Part shown: in pieces, positions 1-6,399 of the stretch
Layout of the letters: each line of letters opens with the position of its first letter
Numbering within the stretch: position 1 is the stretch's first letter
Origin: Lachnospiraceae bacterium
GTDB lineage: Bacteria; Bacillota; Clostridia; Lachnospirales; Lachnospiraceae
NCBI GenBank assembly: GCA_021205045.1
Contig: JAJPYH010000211.1
Coordinates: forward strand, 1 to 15,993
Direction: 5' to 3'
Length of the DNA: 15,993 bases
The notes under the pieces: generated by a model
Database searches by the model: none
The model's input: only the letters and a program-made list of their open reading frames with translations
What the model was told of the DNA's origin: nothing
Program-made: the position numbers and the translations under genes

Positions 1-36
1 AGTCGGGGCTAATGTTAAAGATTTTTCGGGACATTT

Positions 37-1689
37 TCAAAAATGCTTGACAGCTGTAAGCTCTTCTATTTTGCAATGATGCTCCCCATCCTTTGAATTA
101 TAAGTGATGCCAACCGCAAGGATGCGTTTTCCGCACCACCGTTTCTCTCCCGACAATCCCTCGAAAGCTCTGGCATATTTTTTTGTCTTTGATCTGCTGA
201 ATTGCCTCCTCCGGCGTTTTATCCATTTTTAACTCAACAATAATGCCATCGTCACTGAGATTTCTTGGATGAAAGATATAATCCACATATCCTCTTCCCC
301 CTTGTTCTTCTCTCTTCATTTCATAGCGATCTATTGCCGACAGGTACGCGAAAAATACAACCAGAGATAACTCCGCTTCATTATTATAGGCTTTGATCGG
401 TGAAAATTATAGGCTTTGATCGGTGAAATATTATGCACCTTTTTCATAGCTTCAGCAACACATTCTGCATCGCCCCGCAGTGTTGCGTCCAGAATTTTCC
501 TGGATTCTACAGATAGATTATGATAATAACCCATAGCTTCATCTTCAATAATCTCTTTTGCAAACTCATTCATCAATTCCCTGTTGGGAATCCTGACAGT
601 TTTGCTGTCACTCTCATAATTAAGCAGCCCATAGACCACCATCGCGGACAGAATTTCGTCTCTGGTATTCAGATTCATATTAATTGCTGCTACTTCCTGT
701 ATATTTATCTCCACCGATTCCCCGGATACAAGCAGCGCAATATCTTTTTTTACTCCGTCAATATTTTCAGAAATATAATCAGACACAGCCGCATACGTGC
801 CGGTTGAGGTCCAGTAATTTCTGACCATATTTCTCTTTAATGCATATACGACAGAACGCGGATTATACATTTTTTCGTTCCCGGGTGTATGATAACCATC
901 ATACCAGTATTCAAGATCCTCTCTGGTAACATTAGGTTTTGTTTCCCTTTCCAGATAACGTCTGTACAGATCATCCACCTCAGAATCCGTAAAGCCAAAA
1001 TACTCACTGTACATATCATCTGTAGCCATCGTATATTCATCAAAATTATTCAATGTTGAACTGTCCGAGTATTTTGCTATTGGCAAAATCCCAGTCATAT
1101 ATGCCAGTGAAACATAAGCCTGATCTTTCAGAAGATTGGCCAGAAAACCAATGTAGCTTTTTCTATCCTCATTTGTGATAAAATCTTTATGAAAAACGGA
1201 ATCCCATTCATCAAGCACAAAAATAAATTTTTCTTTAGTGCTGTTAAAAATTCTCTTCAAATCCTCCTGAGCGGAACCACGGGCTCTGAAACGTACATTT
1301 GGAAATGCCTCATGCAGATCATCTCTGAGAATGTCCTGAATATCTGAAATATACTCACTATAACTATTACAATCGTCACCACACTTGCTGAAGTCAATGT
1401 AAATAACATTGCTCTGATTTAAATAATTTCTGTAATAATCATTGCCCGCTATTTTCAGAGAGTCAAAGATATCCCCGCACTGCTCCGCTTTTCCAAAAAA
1501 AGCGCCTATCATATTGGCCATCACTGTTTTTCCAAATCTGCGCGGCCTTGTGACTGCAACATACGCAGTTCCTTCACTGACGAGAGGCATCAGTTGAGCA
1601 AGCATCAGTGTTTTATCAACGAAATAAGGTTTCTTTTTTTCATTCCTGTATAATTCAGCAGGTTCAACACCATTCAAATAAATGCCCAT
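37..1689 (-). pseudogene. Broken AAA-ATPase-like / PD-(D/E)XK nuclease gene (two frameshifts)
   Basis: The N-terminal part reads as the AAA-ATPase-like family (PF09820 type): degenerate P-loop RPRRFGKT at residues 48-55 and Walker-B-like FVLDEWD at 157-163. An AGGAGGT ribosome site (1697-1703) sits 7 nt before the ATG. The frame is lost at an exact 23-bp tandem duplication (383-405 and 406-428), which ends the reading frame at 331. If one copy is removed, the frame continues through AYNNEAELSLVVFFAYLSA into the family's nuclease domain (PDDEXK_9 type; YVDYIF and VELK carry the catalytic D and E-x-K). A second shift lies in the T7 run at 178-184. Dropping one base there restores DKKYARAFEGLSGEKRW and a stop at 37-39. 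The repaired gene would be 542 residues, a normal family length. As it stands the nuclease half cannot be made with the ATPase half. The native role is unproven; these genes are multicopy in Lachnospiraceae. Confidence 0.88.
383..428. repeat. Exact 23-bp tandem duplication that breaks the AAA/PD-(D/E)XK gene
   Basis: Positions 383-405 and 406-428 are identical and directly adjacent. The unit is 23 bp, so it shifts the reading frame. The protein context on each side joins cleanly into the family sequence when one copy is left out, so the ancestral state is very probably a single copy. Confidence 0.95.
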
Positions 1690-1841
1690 TCCAACTACCT
1701 CCTGCCTGCCCTGTCAACCGTGCAAATATCATCGAATAATTCTCTTCCTGTCACCTGACAATCCTATCAGATTTTGTGCGAAACATCCTGTAAAAATTGT
1801 TAACATGAAATGTCGGCTGTGAATAGTAAACAATTCAAATC

Positions 1842-1878
1842 ACGGGCTGTCCACATAAAATAATCTGAGACAGCCCGT
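1842..1878 (-). terminator. Rubrerythrin terminator hairpin
   Basis: A perfect 10-bp stem (ACGGGCTGTC at 1842-1851 with GACAGCCCGT at 1869-1878) around a 17-nt loop lies 20 bp beyond the rubrerythrin stop. The T-rich tract on the minus side is weak. The plus side has TTCTTTC, so it may act in both directions. Confidence 0.7.
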
Positions 1879-1898
1879 TCTTTCAGTCATTCTGATGA

Positions 1899-2435
1899 TC
1901 AATAATTCTCCGCGTGAATCTCAAAATAGCTCTGGGGATGATTGCAGGTGGGACAGATCTCAGGCGCCTTGGTGCCTACCACGATGTGACCGCAGTTGCG
2001 GCACTCCCACACCTTGACCTCGCTCCTGGCAAAAACCTCCGCCAGCTCCACATTCTTGAGCAGGGCGCGGTATCTCTCCTCGTGATGCTTCTCAATGGCC
2101 GCTACCAGGCGGAATTTCGCCGCCAGCTCCGGGAAACCCTCCTCATCGGCGGTCTTGGCAAAACCGGCGTACATATCGGTCCACTCGTAATTCTCACCCT
2201 CGGCTGCGGAAAGCAGGTTCTGAGCGGTGTCGCCGATGCCCTCCAGCTCCTTGAACCACATCTTGGCGTGCTCCTTTTCATTGTCCGCGGTCTTCAGAAA
2301 CAGAGCCGCGATCTGCTCATACCCTTCCTTCTTGGCTACGGACGCAAAGAAGGTGTATTTATTCCTGGCCTCGGACTCGCCGCTAAAAGCGGTCTCCAGA
2401 TTTTTCTGTGTCTGTGTTCCATCATATTTGCTCAT
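1899..2435 (-). CDS. rbr: Rubrerythrin
   Basis: Non-haem iron peroxidase of the cytoplasm that reduces hydrogen peroxide using electrons from rubredoxin or NAD(P)H-linked donors; a main oxygen defence of anaerobes. The 178-residue protein has the ferritin-like diiron domain first, with E20 and two E-x-x-H motifs (E53/H56 and E115/H118). A rubredoxin-like domain follows, with C145-x-x-C148 and C161-x-x-C164 for the FeS4 site. Length is typical of a simple rubrerythrin. The ATG at 2435 was chosen because GGAGGG stands just upstream (2441-2446) and the protein then begins MSKYDGTQTQ, as in relatives; a longer frame to 2498 has no ribosome site. It is a single-gene unit with its own hairpin terminator and a likely promoter near 2577-2605. 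No clear PerR box was seen. Confidence 0.95.
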   Translation of the reverse strand: MSKYDGTQTQKNLETAFSGESEARNKYTFFASVAKKEGYEQIAALFLKTADNEKEHAKMWFKELEGIGDTAQNLLSAAEGENYEWTDMYAGFAKTADEEGFPELAAKFRLVAAIEKHHEERYRALLKNVELAEVFARSEVKVWECRNCGHIVVGTKAPEICPTCNHPQSYFEIHAENY

Positions 2436-2576
2436 GATGTTCCCTCCATATTTCTTTCCATTTAATTGTCCTGCATTGCTCCGGACATTGATTATCACCC
2501 GCCCTCTCGTAACGTAAAAGAGGAAGGTCTCTCCCGCCGGCTCCGGTTATTTCGAGATGGCGGGCTGTCCATGTTT

Positions 2577-2605
2577 ATTTTCTTATACCCAATCCCTTTT
2601 GTCAA
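2577..2605 (-). promoter_or_regulatory. Candidate rubrerythrin promoter
   Basis: On the minus strand a perfect TTGACA (2600-2605) is followed after 17 bp by GAAAAT (2577-2582, 4 of 6 matches). It would start a leader of about 135 nt that includes a GC-rich inverted repeat (CCCGCC 2533-2538, GGCGGG 2559-2564). Confidence 0.45.
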
Positions 2606-2734
2606 GTAAATGATGAAAAGAATTCTCATGGCAAGGCCGCTGCCTACAGGTTTCGGATTCCTGCAAAGCAGAAACCGCCCCGATCTGACAGGCTATAATT
2701 CACATGAATTCTCCCGGAATCACAAAAGAAACAG

Positions 2735-2764
2735 TTGACGCCGTCCATGAAAATAAGCTACAGT
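2735..2764 (+). promoter_or_regulatory. Candidate promoter for the 74-residue gene
   Basis: TTGACG (2735-2740) and TACAGT (2759-2764) are spaced by 18 bp. It would give a leader of about 85 nt before the ATG at 2858. The -10 is a 4 of 6 match, so the call is tentative. Confidence 0.35.
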
Positions 2765-2857
2765 AGCATCAGGAGTTCAAAGCCGAAAGGGCATGATAAA
2801 CCATGTGCAACGATCATCTGAACATCACCCATCACCACCGAAAGGAGCCGTAAAATC

Positions 2858-3082
2858 ATGTTCAGCAGAAAAGCAAAACCAAAAGCCGCCAAAACCTACG
2901 ACAGCGCCAACTGGAAGCCCGTCCTGAAATGCAGCATCTGCACAGGAGAGCAGACCGCCGGTTTTCAGGAGATTCACACCGGTCAGTTTGAGGATATCAT
3001 GCTGGTGCGGGGGCAGAAGGACCTGGAGGAGTTTGTCACCACATACGGCCTTGATCCCGCCGGTATTACCAAAATCTACTGA
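2858..3082 (+). CDS. Conserved-looking small protein of unknown function (74 aa)
   Basis: Small, probably soluble protein with no signal peptide or membrane segment. It opens with a basic stretch (MFSRKAKPKAAK), followed by a core containing LKCSICTGEQTAGF and a C-terminal part rich in acidic and hydrophobic residues (LEEFVTTYGLD). I recall similar Lachnospiraceae proteins of about 70 residues, some labelled aspartate dehydrogenase in databases. That label cannot be right for so short a protein without a nucleotide-binding fold. Translation is supported by AAAGGAG at 2841-2847, 10 nt before the ATG. It stands alone, upstream of a convergent DUF3792 gene. The two cysteines of CSIC are the only obvious candidate functional residues; two cysteines alone do not make a normal metal site. 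Function unknown. Confidence 0.8.
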   Translation: MFSRKAKPKAAKTYDSANWKPVLKCSICTGEQTAGFQEIHTGQFEDIMLVRGQKDLEEFVTTYGLDPAGITKIY

Positions 3083-3129
3083 TATAAAGCAGCCGTCACC
3101 GGGCATTTTCCGAGCATGAACTGCATGAT

Positions 3130-3215
3130 CAGCTTCCCATGCCCGCAAGGAAACACGCGCGATGGCCTCTTTCATCAACAGCGGATATGGCAGCTTCCCA
3201 TGCCCGCAAGGAAAC
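3130..3215. repeat. Two 25-bp direct repeats between convergent genes
   Basis: Positions 3130-3154 and 3191-3215 are identical over 25 bp (beginning CAGCTTCCCATGCCCGCAAG), with a 61-bp period. Both copies lie in the 150-bp gap between the ends of the 74-residue gene and the DUF3792 gene. Read on the minus strand, each copy can encode VSLRAWEA, in different frames and without a start or ribosome site. Each can fold only a short stem (TTCC/GGAA). Confidence 0.85.
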
Positions 3216-3232
3216 GCGTTCTTGTGGCAGCC

Positions 3233-3613
3233 TCACGACACCATCCCGCCCAGCATGCTGCCTCCGGCGCAGGCCGCCAGCACTGCGAGAACCGCATCCG
3301 CCTTCAGACTCCCATTATGTACCATCAGGCTGCATATCAGGATCAGGACAAACCAGACAGTTCCCGCCGCCAGCCCCCAGAGGAATTTTTTCTCTTTTTT
3401 CAGCTTTCCCATGGCGAAGCCGCAGGCAAAGGCCGCCGCGAAATGGATGGCGTATACCATCTTTTTCAGTGTGTCCTCCCCCAGCGAAAACCGGTCCATA
3501 CAAAAAGCCGCCGCCAGAATCAGCACTGCCGCCGTCGCCGCCGCCGGCAAAACAGACAGCGCCATCGCCCCTATCACTCCCTTTGCGCCGCGCACACCAG
3601 ACCCTTTTCCCAT
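3233..3613 (-). CDS. TIGR04086/DUF3792 family membrane protein
   Basis: Small integral membrane protein of 126 residues. Four hydrophobic helices are visible at about 12-38, 51-69, 77-99 and 104-125. A basic N-terminus (MGKGSGVRGAKG) and a lysine-rich cytoplasmic loop (KLKKEKK, after helix 2) mark the inside. Size, four-helix layout and small-residue composition match the TIGR04086/DUF3792 family of Firmicutes, whose function is not known. The ATG at 3613 follows AGGGAGA at a short spacing. It is convergent with the 74-residue gene and divergent from the CorC-like gene. A 9-bp dyad (3628-3654) lies just upstream and could act on its transcription. A TATAAT on the minus strand (3653-3658) is a plausible -10, but no good -35 accompanies it. 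Confidence 0.82.
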   Translation of the reverse strand: MGKGSGVRGAKGVIGAMALSVLPAAATAAVLILAAAFCMDRFSLGEDTLKKMVYAIHFAAAFACGFAMGKLKKEKKFLWGLAAGTVWFVLILICSLMVHNGSLKADAVLAVLAACAGGSMLGGMVS

Positions 3614-3627
3614 CGTTTCTCCCTGTA

Positions 3628-3654
3628 AATTTCATATAAAATTCTTATGAAATT
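3628..3654. promoter_or_regulatory. 9-bp dyad upstream of the DUF3792 gene, possible operator
   Basis: AATTTCATA (3628-3636) and TATGAAATT (3646-3654) are perfect inverted arms with a 9-bp spacer. The dyad overlaps the probable transcription start of the minus-strand gene. No known regulator consensus was recognised. Confidence 0.45.
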
Positions 3655-3676
3655 ATATGCAAAGGCCTGATTATTC

Positions 3677-3705
3677 TTGACAAGAAGGTTTGGAAAATGT
3701 ATAGT
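3677..3705 (+). promoter_or_regulatory. Sigma-70-type promoter of the CorC/CNNM gene
   Basis: TTGACA (3677-3682), a 17-bp spacer and TATAGT (3700-3705) form a near-consensus promoter. Expected start is around 3712, which gives a leader of about 92 nt before the TTG at 3804. Confidence 0.8.
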
Positions 3706-3731
3706 GTCATATCAAGAATTGCTTTAATTCC

Positions 3732-3791
3732 ACACTATTTTACGATAATGAAGTCGAAAGAGTGTAACATCCGGCCTCATTATCATTTTTT
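3732..3791 (+). promoter_or_regulatory. Terminator-like hairpin in the CorC/CNNM leader, possible attenuator
   Basis: GATAATGA (3744-3751) pairs with TCATTATC (3777-3784) and is followed by A and six Ts (3786-3791), the shape of an intrinsic terminator. It ends directly before the AAGGAG ribosome site (3792-3797). A competing pairing, ACACT (3732-3736) with AGTGT (3761-3765), cannot nest with it. The loop is long (25 nt) and the stem AT-rich, so strength is uncertain. Confidence 0.4.
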
Positions 3792-3803
3792 AAGGAGAAA
3801 GTT

Positions 3804-5096
3804 TTGGACTCGTCAAGTACCACGCAGTTGGTAGCCATATTTATTCTGTTGCTCTTATCGGGCTTCTTTTCCAGCGCTGAAACCGCTCTTTCCAGCATGA
3901 CTAAGGTTCGGATTCAGGCGCTGATCGAGGACGGCAATAAGCAGGCCATCGTTCTGGAACAGATCACCAATCAATACAGCAAAATGCTCAGCACCATCCT
4001 GGTTGGCAACAACCTGGTCAATATCGCCATGTCCGCCATCACCACCACGCTGGTGACGCGGGTATTCGGCAGTGTATATATCGGCGTCGGCACAGGCGTG
4101 CTGACTCTGCTGGTGCTTTTGTTTGGCGAGGTCACCCCCAAGACGCTGGCAAAGGTATATTCGGAAAAGCTGGCGCTTGCCTACGCGCCCATCATACATA
4201 AGCTGATGATCATTCTCACCCCCGTTATTTTTGTGGTGGATCATCTGTCGGCGCTGTTCATGCGGCTGCTGCACCTGGATCCCAATGCCCGGCCCTATTC
4301 CATCACCGAGACGGAATTGAAGACCTACGTGGCAGAGAGCCACAAGGAAGGGGTCATCGAGTCGGAGGAAAAGGATATTATTTACAATCTTTTCAAATTC
4401 TCGGACGCGGTGGCAAAGGACGTGATGGTACCCCGGATCGACATGGTGACGGTTTCCAAAGACGCTTCCTATGAGGAAGTGCTGACGCTTTTCCGGGATC
4501 ACATGTACACCCGCCTCCCGGTCTACGAGGAGGAGCCGGACAATATCATCGGCATCGTCAATATCAAGGATTTTCTGTGGAAGGATCCCAATGAGGAATT
4601 TCATGTATGCGACATCCTGCGGGACGCTCATTATACCTATGAGTTCAAGAAGACTGCTGATCTGATGCTGGAAATGCGTCAGAAGGCCCAGCATGTGTGC
4701 TTTGTGCTCAGCGAGTACGGCTCCTGCGTGGGCATGCTGACCATGGAGGATCTGCTGGAGGAAATCGTGGGCGATCTGAGAGATGAATATGATGAGGATG
4801 AAAATGACCGGATGATCAAGCTCTCGGAGACCGAGTACATGGTGGCCGGTTCCATGAAGATTTCGGACGTCAACCACATGCTGAATACGGAAATGTCCAG
4901 CGAGGATTACGACTCTGTGGCCGGACTGATCATCGGACAGCTTGACCGACTGCCGGAGGAGGGCGAGGAGGTCACGCTGGAGGACGGCATTCTGCTGAAA
5001 GTCTGCGAGGTCAGTGAAAACCGGGTGCAGCAGGTGCTGATCCAGCTGCCGCCAAAGGAGGAGGCTGAGGAAACATCGGCGAAAGACGCTAAATAA
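3804..5096 (+). CDS. CNNM/CorC-family transporter with CBS domains (hemolysin-type annotation)
   Basis: Membrane protein of the CNNM/HlyC-CorC family. Characterised members move Mg2+ or other divalent ions, and the old name hemolysin is not a reliable guide to function. Order: DUF21/CNNM membrane domain (about 1-190; helices near 8-24, 75-110 and 128-152, conserved SGFFSSAETALS and FGEVTPKT motifs), paired CBS domains (about 206-262 and 270-325; DVMVPRIDMVTV starts the first) and a C-terminal CorC_HlyC domain (about 337-416). The full length of 430 residues is normal. Translation starts at TTG 3804, since AAGGAG (3792-3797) stands 6 nt before it and no ATG fits. The promoter is near-consensus and the leader has a terminator-like hairpin. 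CBS domains in this family bind adenine nucleotides, so energy status may gate it. The transported ion is inferred only. Confidence 0.92.
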   Translation: MDSSSTTQLVAIFILLLLSGFFSSAETALSSMTKVRIQALIEDGNKQAIVLEQITNQYSKMLSTILVGNNLVNIAMSAITTTLVTRVFGSVYIGVGTGVLTLLVLLFGEVTPKTLAKVYSEKLALAYAPIIHKLMIILTPVIFVVDHLSALFMRLLHLDPNARPYSITETELKTYVAESHKEGVIESEEKDIIYNLFKFSDAVAKDVMVPRIDMVTVSKDASYEEVLTLFRDHMYTRLPVYEEEPDNIIGIVNIKDFLWKDPNEEFHVCDILRDAHYTYEFKKTADLMLEMRQKAQHVCFVLSEYGSCVGMLTMEDLLEEIVGDLRDEYDEDENDRMIKLSETEYMVAGSMKISDVNHMLNTEMSSEDYDSVAGLIIGQLDRLPEEGEEVTLEDGILLKVCEVSENRVQQVLIQLPPKEEAEETSAKDAK

Positions 5097-5164
5097 GCCT
5101 TTGCTCTGAGCCTGTCTATATACCGACCTTTTCCTGGCACGCTCACACGCCCGTTTCCCGCTTC

Positions 5165-6142
5165 TTACTCCCTTATTCCCAGGAATGCCGCACTGGTGCC
5201 TCTCCTGCCGCCGGTGGCCCTGTGAGAAAAGATCAACTGCGGATTGCAGCAGGTACAGATATCTGCCACTGCAATCCGCTCTTTTTTGACTCCGGCGGCC
5301 AGCAGGCTCTGCAGATTGGCCTGACGCAGATCCAGAAGGAACTTTCTTTCTTCTGTCTGCAAATGCGTGAAATTCTCTGTCACCGCTGAGTGCACAGGCG
5401 CGTTCTCCTGCGCCTCCAAACGTGGAAGCTCTTCCTTCTTCACCGCTGTACGCACAATCGGCCGCATAATCTTTTCCCTGTAAGAAATTCCGGTCCGTTC
5501 CTCGATTTCCCCCGCAAAACCCTTCTGAAACTCCCAATCCAGCTCCTCCCCTACCTCATAGCAGTCGCCGCAGATGCAGGGTCCGATGGCCGCCAGGACT
5601 TCCCCCGGTTCCGTTCCATAGGCTTCTTTCATGGCCTCCAGCATAGACCAGGCGATTCTGTGGCAGGTCCCTCTCCAGCCGGAGTGGGCCAGGCCGACGG
5701 CGTGATGCCTGATATCCACAAAATACAGGGGAACGCAGTCCGCGAAGGTGGCCGCCAGAGTCACACCGGGCAGATTGGTAATCAGGCCGTCAAAGCCCAC
5801 AAGAGTACTTTTCGCCAGGGCCCCCACGCCGAAGTCCTCCTCTTTCACCTCATGGACCGACGTGCCGTGGACCAGAGAGGGCCGGACGATTTTCCTCACA
5901 TCCACTCCCAGCGCCCTGGAGATGATCCGGTAATTGGCCCGGATATTTTCATTCAAATCCGTGCCGTCCTCCTTGAAATTCATGCTCTCGTAGATGCCGC
6001 CGCTGACGCCGCCCATGCGGGTGGAAAAGCAGTGGGTGATAAAATCTACCTCTCTAAGCGACTGAAATTCCAGCAGGGGAACGCCCTCGCGGGTCACAGG
6101 ATTTAAAGTTTTGGGATCATTGGGAATTCTTTTTATTTTCAT
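5165..6142 (-). CDS. pgeF: Peptidoglycan editing factor PgeF (YfiH/YlmD laccase-domain family)
   Basis: Cytoplasmic enzyme that removes wrong amino acids from peptidoglycan precursors; it belongs to the DUF152/multicopper polyphenol oxidase-like family (E. coli YfiH, B. subtilis YlmD). The family's metal ligands are visible: H92 in SLVHGTSV, C136 in ADCVPLYF and H153 in AHSGWRGT. Other signatures are STRMGGVSGG, IGPCICGDCYEVG and the C-terminal CTCCNPQLIFSHRATGG. At 325 residues the length is slightly above usual. Two in-frame ATGs exist (6151, 6142); neither has a ribosome site. I chose 6142 because the upper one overlaps a promoter -10 and the predicted transcript begins at about 6142. The gene is convergent with the CorC-like gene (68 bp apart, no clear terminator) and divergent from the P-type ATPase. 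Confidence 0.93.
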   Translation of the reverse strand: MKIKRIPNDPKTLNPVTREGVPLLEFQSLREVDFITHCFSTRMGGVSGGIYESMNFKEDGTDLNENIRANYRIISRALGVDVRKIVRPSLVHGTSVHEVKEEDFGVGALAKSTLVGFDGLITNLPGVTLAATFADCVPLYFVDIRHHAVGLAHSGWRGTCHRIAWSMLEAMKEAYGTEPGEVLAAIGPCICGDCYEVGEELDWEFQKGFAGEIEERTGISYREKIMRPIVRTAVKKEELPRLEAQENAPVHSAVTENFTHLQTEERKFLLDLRQANLQSLLAAGVKKERIAVADICTCCNPQLIFSHRATGGRRGTSAAFLGIRE

Positions 6143-6149
6143 AAGATAC

Positions 6150-6178
6150 ATTGTACCACAGAATAGCTTTTTAGTAAA
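6150..6178 (-). promoter_or_regulatory. pgeF promoter with extended -10, implying a leaderless transcript
   Basis: On the minus strand TTTACT (6173-6178), a 17-bp spacer and TACAAT (6150-6155) preceded by TGG make an extended -10 promoter. A start 7-8 nt downstream would fall at or next to the ATG at 6142. Confidence 0.55.
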
Positions 6179-6214
6179 ATATTTACAATGTTTATGGAAT
6201 ATTTAAATATAAAA

Positions 6215-6226
6215 TCACAATTGTGA
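6215..6226. promoter_or_regulatory. Perfect palindrome TCACAATTGTGA, probable operator
   Basis: A 12-bp perfect palindrome ends 2 bp upstream of a TATAAT (6229-6234) that points toward the P-type ATPase, so it lies between the expected -35 and -10. The inner ACAATTGT resembles the ACA-N2-TGT core of CopY/BlaI-type operators. The flanking bases differ, so the regulator is not named. Confidence 0.5.
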
Positions 6227-6228
6227 GT

Positions 6229-6234
6229 TATAAT
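6229..6234 (+). promoter_or_regulatory. Consensus -10 (TATAAT) for the P-type ATPase gene
   Basis: A perfect TATAAT with no recognisable -35 at 16-18 bp upstream. Such a promoter usually depends on an activator, or the nearby palindrome compensates. The implied leader is about 160 nt. Confidence 0.5.
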
Positions 6235-6245
6235 TCTTGCAGATG

Positions 6246-6376
6246 TGCTGAATTCATCAGAGGCCGTTCCTCAGAACATTCAGCAAATGATATCACAGAC
6301 TATACCCGGGGATCTCATCTATTTGCAATGTAAGAATACAAATACATCGCAGACGTCCAAAGACTCAATTCCCCGG
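6246..6376 (+). promoter_or_regulatory. Structured 5' leader of the P-type ATPase gene
   Basis: TGCTGAAT (6246-6253) pairs perfectly with ATTCAGCA (6278-6285), enclosing a small GAGG/CCTC hairpin (6260-6272). Further down CCGGGGA (6306-6312) can pair with TCCCCGG (6370-6376), just before the AGGAG at 6387-6391. No known riboswitch consensus (yybP-ykoY, M-box, NiCo) was recognised. Confidence 0.4.
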
Positions 6377-6399
6377 ATTTCAAAACAGGAGAACCTCAC

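Larger units (their letters stand above)
2436..2857. other. Gene-free divergent control region between rbr and the 74-residue gene
   Basis: This 422-bp stretch has no convincing gene. It holds the rbr leader and promoter at the left. A perfect TATAAT at 2694-2699 has no matching -35. A possible GGTTTC/GAAACC hairpin lies at 2649-2676. On the right is a candidate plus-strand promoter at 2735-2764 for the small gene. The middle (about 2606-2690) shows nothing else recognised. Confidence 0.6.

Noticed and set aside
98..319. Separate small gene of 73 codons next to the ATPase-like gene
   Set aside because: It matches the nuclease domain of the same family, and its frame connects with the upstream half once the duplication is removed, so it is a fragment of one broken gene.
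2825..3178. Minus-strand frame of 117 codons across the small gene
   Set aside because: Antisense to the better supported 74-residue gene, with no ribosome site. Its first part only reflects the 25-bp repeat.
3855..5537. A 560-codon open frame on the minus strand opposite the CorC-like gene
   Set aside because: It is antisense to a clear CNNM/CorC gene and part of pgeF, has low-complexity His/Gln/Arg-rich content and no family motifs. It reflects high third-position GC in the real genes.
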